Origin: Sedimentisphaerales bacterium
GTDB taxonomy: Bacteria; Planctomycetota; Phycisphaerae; Sedimentisphaerales; Anaerobacaceae
DNA length: 41,177 nucleotides
Direction: 5' to 3'
Assembly: GCA_016930645.1 (NCBI GenBank)
Contig: JAFGGH010000072.1
Span: 1 to 41,177, forward strand
Each line of letters begins with the position of its first letter. Positions within the stretch are counted from its first letter, which is position 1. Below, piece after piece: positions 34,266 through 41,177 of the stretch. The position numbers and the translations under genes were made by a program. The notes below the pieces were generated by a model that saw only the letters and a list, made by a program, of their open reading frames with translations, ran no database searches and was not told the origin of the DNA.

Positions 34266-34562
34266 TCAAAATGCTCGTAAAATCGCGTAAATGCCTGTAT
34301 CTCGGCAACGATTGAATATCGTCTTTTTTTTGTATGTATTTTGGTTGAAAAAATAGAGTGTCGTAATAAAAGGATTGATACGAATATATAAGAAGAGAAA
34401 AAGATTTTATGGGACAATAAAGAATATGTGTGAATATTTTCAAAGGTTAGCGGATTTTTCGGACGCTTAGGGTTTCAATTTCTATAGTTTATGTTATATT
34501 TTTCGAGGTTTTTAACAATGTGTTAAATTTCGCCAAGAACGTGATAATTAGAAGGTTTTTTT
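34266..34562. other. 297-nt divergent AT-rich intergenic region
   Basis: It separates the kinase and S46 peptidase genes. A possible plus-strand promoter TTTCAA (34473-34478) with TATATT (34495-34500), 16-bp spacing, precedes the peptidase. The AGAAGG ribosome site is at 34552-34557. No other structure of note was seen. Confidence 0.4.
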
Positions 34563-36656
34563 ATGAAGAAGCTAAAAGCCTTAAAGTGTGTGTTCGTGCT
34601 TATGTCTGTTGTTTGGTTAGGCGGTTTAACCGCTTGTGCTGATGAAGGAATGTGGCTTTATAATGACTTTCCCGTCAGGATTCTAAAAAATCGATACGGC
34701 TTCGAACCGACTAAAGAGTTGCTGGAGCATCTGCAAAAAGCGTCTGTACGTTTTAACAGCGGCGGCTCGGGTTCTTTTGTGTCGAAAAATGGTCTGGTGA
34801 TTACCAATCATCACGTTGGCGCCGATGCCCTCCAGAAGTTCAGCGATAAGGACAATGACTACTATCGTAACGGTTTTAATGCCCGCACAAACGCGCAGGA
34901 AAAACGTTGTCTCGACCTTGAGCTTAATGTCCTGATTAGTATTGAGGATGTAACAGACCGGGTTAATACCTCGGTCAAACCGGAAATGTCTGCGCAAGAG
35001 GCCTTTATTGCCAGGCGCGCGGTGATGGCCCAGATAGAAAAGGAATCTCTCGAGAAAACCGGTTTGCGAAGTGATGTGGTAACACTCTACCAGGGTGGTC
35101 TTTATCATTTGTATCGCTTTAAAAAATATACGGATGTCCGCCTGGCCTTTGCTCCGGAGAGACAGATAACCTTTTTCGGAGGCGACCCGGACAACTTCGA
35201 ATATCCGAGATATTGTCTTGATTTTTGTTTGTTCCGTATCTATGAGAATGATAAACCCGCAAAAATCGAACATTACCTCAAATGGAGCCGGTTCGGTGTT
35301 GGTGAAAATGAATTGATTTTTGTTTCCGGCCATCCGGGGCATACCAATCGTGATTTCACCGTCGCTGAATTGGAATATCTTCGTGATGTTAGCTTTCCGT
35401 ACCGGCTGAAATGGCTGAAAAAAACCGAGGTGCTTTTAAGTGTTTACAGCAACGAAAATAAAGAAGATGCAAGACGCGCAAAGGACGATTTATTTGGAAT
35501 TGTAAACAGCCGCAAAAGGTTAAACGGAATGTACGCAGGCCTTCTTGAACCGGATTTCTTCACCAAAAAGAAAACCGAAGAAGGAAAATTTCGACAAGCC
35601 ATAGCTGCAAAGCAAGACCTTAAATACGCCTCCGATGCGTTCGGTAGGATTGCTGAAGCTCAAAAGTCAATTTCTGAAAACGAGCTGCGTTACCAGTTAC
35701 TGGAAAGCTGGAAAGGATTTTATAGCGAGCTGTTTTATATAGCGCGAACATTGCTTCGTGCATCAGATGAGCTTGCAAAACCCAACGCCGAACGTCTTAG
35801 AGAGTTTGGCGATGCCGGGCTTGAGTCGCTGGAGTTTCAGCTTTTCTCTGAGAAACCGATATACGACGACCTTGAAGAGTTGAAGTTAGCTGATTCACTC
35901 ACCTGGCTGGTTATGAACATCGGGTATTCCGACCCTTTGGTGCAAAAAGTCCTTGACGGCAAAAGTCCGCAACAGCGTGCGATAGAACTGGTAAAAGGTA
36001 CTAAATTAAAATCCGTTGATTTTCGCAGAAAGTTGTACGATGGCGGAAAGGCTGCTGTAGACACCGCTAATGACCCGATGATAGCCCTTGCGAGGATTGT
36101 TGACGCCGATGCCAGAGCGGTCCGGTTGATAATGGAAATTCAGGACGAGATAAAACAGCAGGCCCACGCCGATATTACCAAAGCACGCTTTACTATTGAA
36201 GGTACGAGTAATTACCCGGATGCGACATTTACTTTACGTTTGGCCTTCGGTAGAGCGAAGGGATACGAGGAAAACAACCAAAAAATTCCATATCAGACAA
36301 ACTTAGCAGGCCTTTATAAAAGGGCAAAAGAGCACGAATACAAACCGCCTTTCGACCTTCCTGAAAGGTGGATTAAACGTAAAAACAAGCTCGACCTGAA
36401 AACACCGATGAATTTTGTCACCACCGTTGATATTACAGGCGGCAATTCCGGCAGCCCCGTTGTAAACAGTAAAGGCGAGTTCGTAGGGATTATATTCGAT
36501 GGAAATATTCAGTCGCTTGTGACTGACTTTTCCTATTCCGATGAGGTTGCAAGGGCGGTTTCGGTCAATTCCCAGGCGATTATAGAATCGCTGTACAAAG
36601 TTTATGAAGCCAAAAAAATTGCCGATGAGCTGCTCGACAGGAAGTCGAAGAAATGA
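34563..36656 (+). CDS. Peptidase S46 (dipeptidyl-peptidase 7/11-like)
   Basis: 697 residues. An N-terminal export signal (about 1-26) ends LTACADEG, which also satisfies a lipobox (Cys25), so it could be secreted or lipidated. The chymotrypsin-type catalytic residues are His84 (ITNHHVGAD), Asp220 (PRYCLDFCLFR) and Ser629 (TGGNSGSPVVN); a family-specific helical insertion lies between the two barrel halves. The gene matches exopeptidases that remove dipeptides from the N-terminus in the periplasm. The residue 18 after the catalytic Ser is Gly (FDGN), the hydrophobic-residue type (DPP7) as opposed to the Arg reported for acidic-residue DPP11; this assignment is from memory of the family. AGAAGG precedes the ATG. 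Confidence 0.92.
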   Translation: MKKLKALKCVFVLMSVVWLGGLTACADEGMWLYNDFPVRILKNRYGFEPTKELLEHLQKASVRFNSGGSGSFVSKNGLVITNHHVGADALQKFSDKDNDYYRNGFNARTNAQEKRCLDLELNVLISIEDVTDRVNTSVKPEMSAQEAFIARRAVMAQIEKESLEKTGLRSDVVTLYQGGLYHLYRFKKYTDVRLAFAPERQITFFGGDPDNFEYPRYCLDFCLFRIYENDKPAKIEHYLKWSRFGVGENELIFVSGHPGHTNRDFTVAELEYLRDVSFPYRLKWLKKTEVLLSVYSNENKEDARRAKDDLFGIVNSRKRLNGMYAGLLEPDFFTKKKTEEGKFRQAIAAKQDLKYASDAFGRIAEAQKSISENELRYQLLESWKGFYSELFYIARTLLRASDELAKPNAERLREFGDAGLESLEFQLFSEKPIYDDLEELKLADSLTWLVMNIGYSDPLVQKVLDGKSPQQRAIELVKGTKLKSVDFRRKLYDGGKAAVDTANDPMIALARIVDADARAVRLIMEIQDEIKQQAHADITKARFTIEGTSNYPDATFTLRLAFGRAKGYEENNQKIPYQTNLAGLYKRAKEHEYKPPFDLPERWIKRKNKLDLKTPMNFVTTVDITGGNSGSPVVNSKGEFVGIIFDGNIQSLVTDFSYSDEVARAVSVNSQAIIESLYKVYEAKKIADELLDRKSKK

Positions 36657-36689
36657 TTTATTTGCATTACCGGTGAAAGATATAAAAAA

Positions 36690-36763
36690 CGCGCCCGGCA
36701 GGACTCGAACCTGCAACCTTCGGATTCGAAGTCCGCGACTCTATCCAATTGAGCTACGGGCGC
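36690..36763 (-). tRNA. tRNA-Arg (anticodon TCG)
   Basis: 74 nt on the minus strand, 5' end at 36763. The acceptor 5' GCGCCCG pairs with CGGGCGC at the 3' end; discriminator G, no encoded CCA. The D-arm (GCTCAATTGGATAGAGT) and T-arm (GCAGGTTCGAGTCCTGC) are standard. The anticodon loop CTTCGAA has TCG at its centre, reading CGA codons. It is downstream of tRNA-Gln (33-nt gap) in the same transcript; a T-rich stretch follows its 3' end. Confidence 0.95.
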
Positions 36764-36796
36764 TAAAACTCCACTCTCGAAAATCCGATTGTTGAA

Positions 36797-36867
36797 CTGG
36801 GGAACAGGGATTCGAACCCCGACTAACTGATCCAGAGTCAGTTGTGCTACCGTTACACTATTCCCCA
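36797..36867 (-). tRNA. tRNA-Gln (anticodon CTG)
   Basis: 71 nt on the minus strand, 5' end at 36867. The acceptor TGGGGAA pairs with TTCCCCA, discriminator G, typical for bacterial glutamine tRNAs. The anticodon loop is CTCTGGA with CTG, reading CAG. The T-arm is GGGGTTCGAATCCC. A tRNA-Gln for CAA (anticodon TTG) is not in the window. It is preceded by its own promoter. Confidence 0.95.
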
Positions 36868-36878
36868 TCTCGTTTGAT

Positions 36879-36906
36879 ATGATAACGGATTATTGGCTTT
36901 TTTCAA
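36879..36906 (-). promoter_or_regulatory. tRNA operon promoter
   Basis: Minus strand: TTGAAA (36906-36901) and TATCAT (36884-36879), 16-bp spacing, 11 nt before the 5' end of tRNA-Gln. It sits in the 49-nt gap after the OmpA-like gene, so the tRNA pair can be transcribed independently. Confidence 0.6.
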
Positions 36907-36916
36907 GACAGCTGAA

Positions 36917-37693
36917 TTACATGCCCTTTGGAACGATATAGATTTCCACCCGTCTGTTCAGCTGGTTACCTTTTTTGTTGGGTTTGTTTGGAGATACAGG
37001 CCGGTATTCACCAAAGCCTCTTTCGCTTACTCTTTCCGGAGCGATGCCGTTTTTGGTCATAATATTCAGTACGGATATCGCTCTGTGCGCCGAAAGATGC
37101 CAGTTCGTCGGGTGTTTTGCTCTGGTTTCAGGTTTGCCGATGGGAATATCATCGGTATGGCCGGCGATTATAATATCGAATTGTTTGGCCTGCTCCGAAG
37201 CCAGTATGTTACATAGCTGCTGAACCGCCTCTACAGCCGATGCCGCGACTGTATCACTGCCCGCATCGAAGAGCAGGTCGCTTTCGAATTTTACAATCCC
37301 TTTATTTTCATCGAATGTCACCATAGGCTGACTTGCAGCGAACTCTTTCAGCATTGTGCTTAATTCGACAGGCAGTTGCGCGCCGCCGCGAAGAAGCTGC
37401 TCCTGCATAGCGTCAATCAGGGCCTGCTTGTCTTCGATTGCCTTTGTAAGGGCATCGACCTTTTCCTGAAGTGCGCCGCCTTCGATTCCCTCTCGCTCCT
37501 TTAACGCTGTCAGTTGCCTTTGTAGCTGGTCCATTTGAAGCTTGGTACTTTGAGTCTCGCTTTCGAGTTCTGATATCCTTTTCCGCTGAGTGTTATTCTG
37601 CACCCTGAGGTCTTTGCATTCGGGTTCACATCCGACTGTCAGAAGGACTATTGCCGTTAATGATATAAACGCTAAACATTTTGCAGCTCGCAT
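36917..37693 (-). CDS. OmpA-like lipoprotein
   Basis: 258 residues. A lipoprotein signal with LLTVGC (Cys22) is followed by a coiled coil (about 30-100, rich in Gln/Glu/Lys, ISELESETQSTKLQMDQLQR), a short linker and an OmpA C-terminal peptidoglycan-binding domain (about 140-255). That domain has LLFDAGSDTV, IAGHTDDIPIG, NWHLSAHRAISVLNIM and RGFGEYRPV, ending NRRVEIYIVP. The layout (lipid anchor, coiled coil, OmpA domain) is that of Pal/MotB-like envelope tethers. GGGAG precedes the ATG. It is not cotranscribed with another protein gene here. Confidence 0.93.
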   Translation of the reverse strand: MRAAKCLAFISLTAIVLLTVGCEPECKDLRVQNNTQRKRISELESETQSTKLQMDQLQRQLTALKEREGIEGGALQEKVDALTKAIEDKQALIDAMQEQLLRGGAQLPVELSTMLKEFAASQPMVTFDENKGIVKFESDLLFDAGSDTVAASAVEAVQQLCNILASEQAKQFDIIIAGHTDDIPIGKPETRAKHPTNWHLSAHRAISVLNIMTKNGIAPERVSERGFGEYRPVSPNKPNKKGNQLNRRVEIYIVPKGM

Positions 37694-38063
37694 CTTTACT
37701 CCCTTTCAAAAAACTACGCCAAATAAATTCCTTTTTTCTTGTTCCTTTGCAAGACCCACAACGAACTCAGTTGTTTTGTTCAGCATATAGGTGTACGGAT
37801 AAATAGTACCCATTTAGCCGTTCACGTCAAGCAGAAACTTATAAATTGTTTATCAATCCCGATTCGCTGTTTAGCCCGTGTTTTTATCGGATTACGAAAC
37901 AAAAATCCGAATTTTGTCAGCCCCCTGCAACGCAGGGGGCTATGCATGTGTGTTATTTATCATTCTAACCACAGCGAAAGAAATCCGGAAACTTGACGAC
38001 TGTGGATGATTGGGGTAATGTCTGCTTAATTGTTGTTTTTATTAATTTAGAAAAGCTGAAGAA
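37694..38063. other. 370-nt divergent intergenic region with strong hairpin
   Basis: It separates the OmpA-like gene (minus) and the DUF362 gene (plus). It contains a perfect 10-bp hairpin AGCCCCCTGC-AAC-GCAGGGGGCT at 37919-37941, and a weaker one at about 37887-37911 (CGGATT / AATCCG). A TTGACG at 37993-37998 lies 17 bp from TAATGT (38016-38021), a weak promoter guess for the DUF362 gene. No gene is seen. Confidence 0.5.
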
Positions 38064-39281
38064 ATGAAAAAAACGCCGTTAAATAATGCACCAGGCCCGG
38101 AAAATAATCGTCCTGAACTTACAGTTTTCGAGCCTGACAAATCCCGTACGTCGGTTTTTTGTGCTTCGGGAAACGGCCCTTATAACAATACACGAAAAGC
38201 TCTTGCCAATATCGATTTATCACCGGCAAAGAATAAACGCGTCCTGCTAAAGCCCAACATCGGGCGAGATGCAAAACCACAAACGGGCATTATCACGAAC
38301 CCCCAGGTCGTAGCCGCCGCAATTGACGCTTTCAAAGATGCCGGAGCAGCCGTCGCCGTCGGCGAAAGCCCTATCACCGGTGTCAATATGTCCCAGGCCT
38401 TCGAAACCAGTGGAATTAAATCCGTCGCCGAAGAACAAAATTGCCCCTTGCTCGATATGGACGTTCGGCAATACGTCCCTGTCGATATCACCGATGGCGT
38501 CGCGATTAAATCACTTAAACTGTGCAGGGAAGTCACCGAATACGATATTATTGTTTCGATTCCCGTAATGAAGACACACATGCATACAGGCGTAACCCTG
38601 TCGGTCAAAAACATGAAAGGCTGCCTGTGGCGGCGCTCGAAAGTCGACCTCCACATGCTCCCGCAGCTCCCCGAACACCAGGAAAAACCTCTCGACATAG
38701 CCATAGCCGATATGGCCTCGGTACTGCGCCCGCATCTATCCATCATTGATGGTACGATTGGAATGGAAGGACTTGGCCCGAGCGCCGGCAAACCTAAAAC
38801 GCTCGACGTCGTACTCGTAGCATCCGATGCCTTTGCCGCCGATTCGATAGCGTGTGAGTTAATGGGAATATCCGCACACGATGTCCCCCATTTGAAAATC
38901 GGCGCAGAACGCGGCTACGGAGTCATTGACCTCGATAAAATTAATGTATCTCCTGAAAATTGGAAAGACCTTAAAAACCCATTCGAGCCGCCGCCGATTA
39001 AACTTTCCGTGGAATTCCCGGGATTTACTATTTTAGACATACAATCCTGCAGCGCCTGCCAGTCAACTCTGTTAATGTTCTTGCAGCGTCACGCAAAACA
39101 GTTGCGTAAAAATGTATCGAAAGACAAGAATATCATTATCGCCATCGGTAAAGGCCACGAAGAGCTCCCGCCCGGCACACTATGCATCGGCAACTGTACT
39201 GCCAAACATAAAGACTGCGGAATATTCGTACCAGGCTGCCCACCCGTTGCAAGCGAAATCCTCAGAGAATACTTCGCTTAA
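38064..39281 (+). CDS. DUF362-domain protein with cysteine-rich C-terminus
   Basis: 405 residues. Residues about 35-270 carry a DUF362 domain: VLLKPNIGRDAKPQTGIITN, VVAAAIDAFKDAGAAVAVGE, IIVSIPVMKTHMHTGVTLSV, IIDGTIGMEGLGPSAGKPK and DAFAADSIACELMGI. The family is related to iron-sulfur and NADH-dependent redox proteins but has no settled function. The last 100 residues contain a cysteine set: CSAC, CIGNC, then KHKDC and PGCPP, which recalls metal/Fe-S sites, and the GCPP phrase is reminiscent of NuoB-type small subunits. No signal peptide, so cytoplasmic. A GAAG purine run precedes the ATG. Neighbours give no clue. Confidence 0.85.
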   Translation: MKKTPLNNAPGPENNRPELTVFEPDKSRTSVFCASGNGPYNNTRKALANIDLSPAKNKRVLLKPNIGRDAKPQTGIITNPQVVAAAIDAFKDAGAAVAVGESPITGVNMSQAFETSGIKSVAEEQNCPLLDMDVRQYVPVDITDGVAIKSLKLCREVTEYDIIVSIPVMKTHMHTGVTLSVKNMKGCLWRRSKVDLHMLPQLPEHQEKPLDIAIADMASVLRPHLSIIDGTIGMEGLGPSAGKPKTLDVVLVASDAFAADSIACELMGISAHDVPHLKIGAERGYGVIDLDKINVSPENWKDLKNPFEPPPIKLSVEFPGFTILDIQSCSACQSTLLMFLQRHAKQLRKNVSKDKNIIIAIGKGHEELPPGTLCIGNCTAKHKDCGIFVPGCPPVASEILREYFA

Positions 39282-39318
39282 AACGTGTATTTTTGAGTAT
39301 TAGAATTTCGAATTTGCC

Positions 39319-39392
39319 TGTCCTCCGTAGTCCTGATTTCAGGACGAAGGACGGATTTAGGACTTGTCCGCCGCTTGCCCGCCTTAGGCGGG
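39319..39392. repeat. Composite hairpin repeat
   Basis: A hairpin GTCCTGA-TT-TCAGGAC (39330-39345) sits in a longer imperfect stem (GTCCTCCG / CGAAGGAC, about 39320-39352), followed by CCCGCC-TTA-GGCGGG (39378-39392) and direct recurrences of GCGGATTTAG-like text. It resembles interspersed, composite intergenic repeats seen in environmental planctomycete genomes. No gene lies in the 262-nt gap apart from it and the hairpin at 39503-39514. Confidence 0.6.
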
Positions 39393-39502
39393 TAGCTTTA
39401 GTATAGGCGGATTTAGAAATTAGGATTTTTTCTTTGATTATCTCCCGCACCGGCTTTAAATATTATGAGAAACACGCAAAAGATTTCTTATAAAAAATAA
39501 AA

Positions 39503-39530
39503 GCCCGAGCGGGCAATATAAAGATATAAT
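39503..39530 (+). promoter_or_regulatory. Hairpin and -10 box before the orphan gene
   Basis: GCCCG-AG-CGGGC (39503-39514) is followed by a perfect TATAAT (39525-39530) only 14 nt before the ATG at 39544, implying a nearly leaderless mRNA (start near 39537). No -35 box lies at the usual distance; the hairpin occupies that place, so an activator or non-canonical initiation would be required. Confidence 0.4.
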
Positions 39531-39543
39531 AAAAGTACTCGTT

Positions 39544-40749
39544 ATGAGCATTCATACCAATAGATTGGTTGACACCGTTGGATTCGAGATTCTCGGAAAA
39601 GCCCTTGGAAAGGATGTAGAGGTTTCGCTGGGAAAAGCTATAGCTGCTGGTGCTGTATTCCCTGCTGGTTCAGATCCTTTGTCGGTCTTCCGCGAAGCTC
39701 TATCGGAATCAATCCGCACCATTGAAACCAACGAACGCAATATTCTTTTCCAGCGGTTTCTCAGGGATGGACCTTATGAAGACAGCGGTAAGATTCCCCC
39801 GAAGATGGTCTCCAAACGTCTTTCCGATGACGAAACTGCTGCCGCCATTAGATTTATTTATTATCGTGTCATCAACTATTTTCAGGGCGCTCTCGGAGAG
39901 TTACTTGCCGCCGCGCCTTGCTGTAAGGTTCTAAAAAAGCTAAAGAGAAAAGGCATACTTGCCGAAGCTGCAAGGCTCTATATCGGTGATGTGGTGGGCG
40001 TGCACAGGAAAACTCGCAAAGGTATTCTTAAAGGCGCTGACTTTCATATTTTAATTGAAAAACCTAACACGGTAACTGTAGCAGGTGTTGCGGAGGTTAA
40101 ATCATATTTTCAATCAAAGAAGAATCTTAAATCGCAACTTGATAAACACATAGCAAGAGCAAAAGAAGGTTTATGTGTGAATGATACGGACTATCCTCCT
40201 GAAAATGTTATTGTTGGCTATGGGAAGAAACGACAGGTGGTTCGAATCGCTGTGTTGCCTGACGACTTGAAGTTGCCTCGCACATTCCGCTTTGAAACAA
40301 CAAAACATGGACGCTTGCTACATGTTGATCCCGGTGTTCCCAAAAAACCGGAGGACTCAATAGTAAGAATTAGAGATGACCTGTGGCAAATCACTCTAAG
40401 GTGGTCTAAAGAAGCCCTTGCCGCTGCTGCCTTTGAAATGACTTTTTGGTACATGGGAAAGGTTGGCGAAGCTATCTATTCCCACGGAGTGCCTAAAGAA
40501 TGGTCCGAAATGACTGCTGCTCAGGCAGGTTGCAACGCAGCCAAAATGATGCTTTATTATGCAATACTACGATGCCGCACTAAGAATGAAAGCCAAAGGG
40601 CCATAGCCCTTTATAACAGCTATGGTTTCGGCTACGCATTAGGAACGAACTTCAAAAATGCCAAAGGCAGACGTGAGATGTTATGGCCAGAGGATCTTGA
40701 TGAAATCTTAGCGGATGGATGCACAAAACACGGATGTAAATTGGGGTAA
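39544..40749 (+). CDS. Orphan protein with PD-(D/E)XK nuclease-like signature
   Basis: 401 residues, not recognised as a named family. The middle resembles a PD-(D/E)XK fold: Glu119 in a helix (GALGELLA), Asp166 (GADFHIL), the E-x-K of AGVAEVKSY (Glu184, Lys186) after a short strand, then Gln198 in a following helix (SQLDKHIAR), the order found in RecB/restriction-type nucleases. The region before 110 is helical. The C-terminal 150 residues (SALYRAILRCRTKN-like helices, NSYGFGYALG) form a separate unknown part. No methyltransferase or other defence gene lies within the window to the right. Its neighbourhood is repeat-rich intergenic DNA, so it may be acquired. The nuclease call is an inference from spacing of acidic and basic residues. 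Confidence 0.55.
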   Translation: MSIHTNRLVDTVGFEILGKALGKDVEVSLGKAIAAGAVFPAGSDPLSVFREALSESIRTIETNERNILFQRFLRDGPYEDSGKIPPKMVSKRLSDDETAAAIRFIYYRVINYFQGALGELLAAAPCCKVLKKLKRKGILAEAARLYIGDVVGVHRKTRKGILKGADFHILIEKPNTVTVAGVAEVKSYFQSKKNLKSQLDKHIARAKEGLCVNDTDYPPENVIVGYGKKRQVVRIAVLPDDLKLPRTFRFETTKHGRLLHVDPGVPKKPEDSIVRIRDDLWQITLRWSKEALAAAAFEMTFWYMGKVGEAIYSHGVPKEWSEMTAAQAGCNAAKMMLYYAILRCRTKNESQRAIALYNSYGFGYALGTNFKNAKGRREMLWPEDLDEILADGCTKHGCKLG

Positions 40750-41177
40750 CCTTCAAATTTCATTATTATTTTCCCTCAACTCTTTCTCTCTAAACTAAAT
40801 TAGGCCTGGTAAACCAAAGTGTTCTGGCAAGTCCACACGCAAAAGAAATCTTATCAAAAACATAAACCAGCCCGATACAATTTTGTGATAATTCGTGTAA
40901 TTTGTTGTTAAAAATGTCTCTGCGCAATCTGCGAAACTTGTCTCGCCGAAGCCTTGGCGTAGGCGGCTCAGCGTCTAAAAATCAGCCTCCAAACTCCCAA
41001 CCGTTAGAACACGACTTAAGTATGTGCTTAATTACTTAATTACTTAATTACTCTTAAAAGCTTTGGTATTAGATGCGCAGCATCTGTGGACGAACGATCT
41101 TGCTCTAAAATGTTAATATGCTTAGCTTTGGCACATACTGCGTAGCAGTAGCAGTTGAGAAAGAAAAGATTGAGCAA
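40750..41177. other. 428-nt right-end non-coding region with repeats
   Basis: No open frame of note. It contains a CGCC-GAAGCCTT-GGCG hairpin (about 40952-40967), a tandem repeat of three exact TTAATTAC units (41028-41051), and AGATGC-GCA-GCATCT (41071-41085), plus a CTGC-GTA-GCAG stem near 41140. The region looks like accumulated small repeats; the window ends inside it. Confidence 0.55.

Noticed and set aside
34683-35342. 219-residue minus-strand open frame inside the S46 peptidase gene
   Set aside because: Antisense shadow of a fully recognisable gene with intact catalytic residues; its translation resembles no family.
38180-38791. 203-residue minus-strand open frame inside the DUF362 gene
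   Set aside because: Antisense shadow; the plus-strand product matches the family throughout.
41028-41051. Three TTAATTAC units as a CRISPR or origin iteron array
   Set aside because: Too few and too short, no spacers, no dnaA/repA nearby; listed only as a minor tandem repeat.

Overview
The window looks like a chromosomal segment of a planctomycete, most likely class Phycisphaerae (Sedimentisphaerales-like), possibly a metagenome-assembled genome. The clues are the small basic protein of the family restricted to the Planctomycetes/Verrucomicrobia/Chlamydiae group (896-1144), an unusual SPOR-like membrane protein beside it, signal peptidases I carrying a zinc ribbon, a verrucomicrobial/planctomycetal membrane TPR-like protein, moderate G+C, and many genes without a clear Shine-Dalgarno. 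Lineage is inferred from family knowledge, not from a search. There is no rRNA, CRISPR array, prophage or recognisable insertion sequence.

Layout. 1-2340 (+): a double-hairpin repeat, a membrane protein with a SPOR-like end, the small basic protein and dprA. 2420-4384: a PEGA lipoprotein (-), a 462-nt intergenic region with a strong promoter and a candidate C-rich small RNA or leader, an outer-membrane beta-barrel candidate and a DUF1805 protein. 4391-19732 (-): ten collinear genes with no gap above 48 nt. In transcription order they are three SPFH/HflK-HflC-like proteins, a P1B metal ATPase, an ABC ATPase with its permease, a membrane TPR-like protein, a UvrD/PcrA helicase, pgi and manC. A second ABC-2 permease is divergent at 19866-20831.

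20975-22513 (-): an HNH nuclease, a cold-shock protein and an HU/IHF protein. 22893-25926 (+): two tandem paralogous signal peptidases I, each with a zinc ribbon and a large beta-rich insert. A 135-bp inverted-repeat element separates them from gyrA (26201), followed by a heparinase II/III-type lyase and holA. Then come a hybrid histidine kinase (-), an S46 peptidase (+), a tRNA-Arg/tRNA-Gln pair (-), an OmpA-like lipoprotein (-), a DUF362 protein with a cysteine-rich tail (+), and an orphan with a PD-(D/E)XK nuclease signature (+) lying between repeat-rich intergenic regions.

How the genes fit together. Most are housekeeping (DNA uptake/recombination, replication, topology, protein export, sugar-phosphate metabolism) mixed with envelope functions. 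The polysaccharide lyase, S46 exopeptidase, two lipoproteins and beta-barrel fit a diderm that degrades polymers. The most distinctive modules are the SPFH/transporter cluster, the paired signal peptidases, the candidate sRNA/leader upstream of 3281, and the orphan nuclease-like gene at the right end. Nothing here proves a new system; these are the places where one could be hiding.
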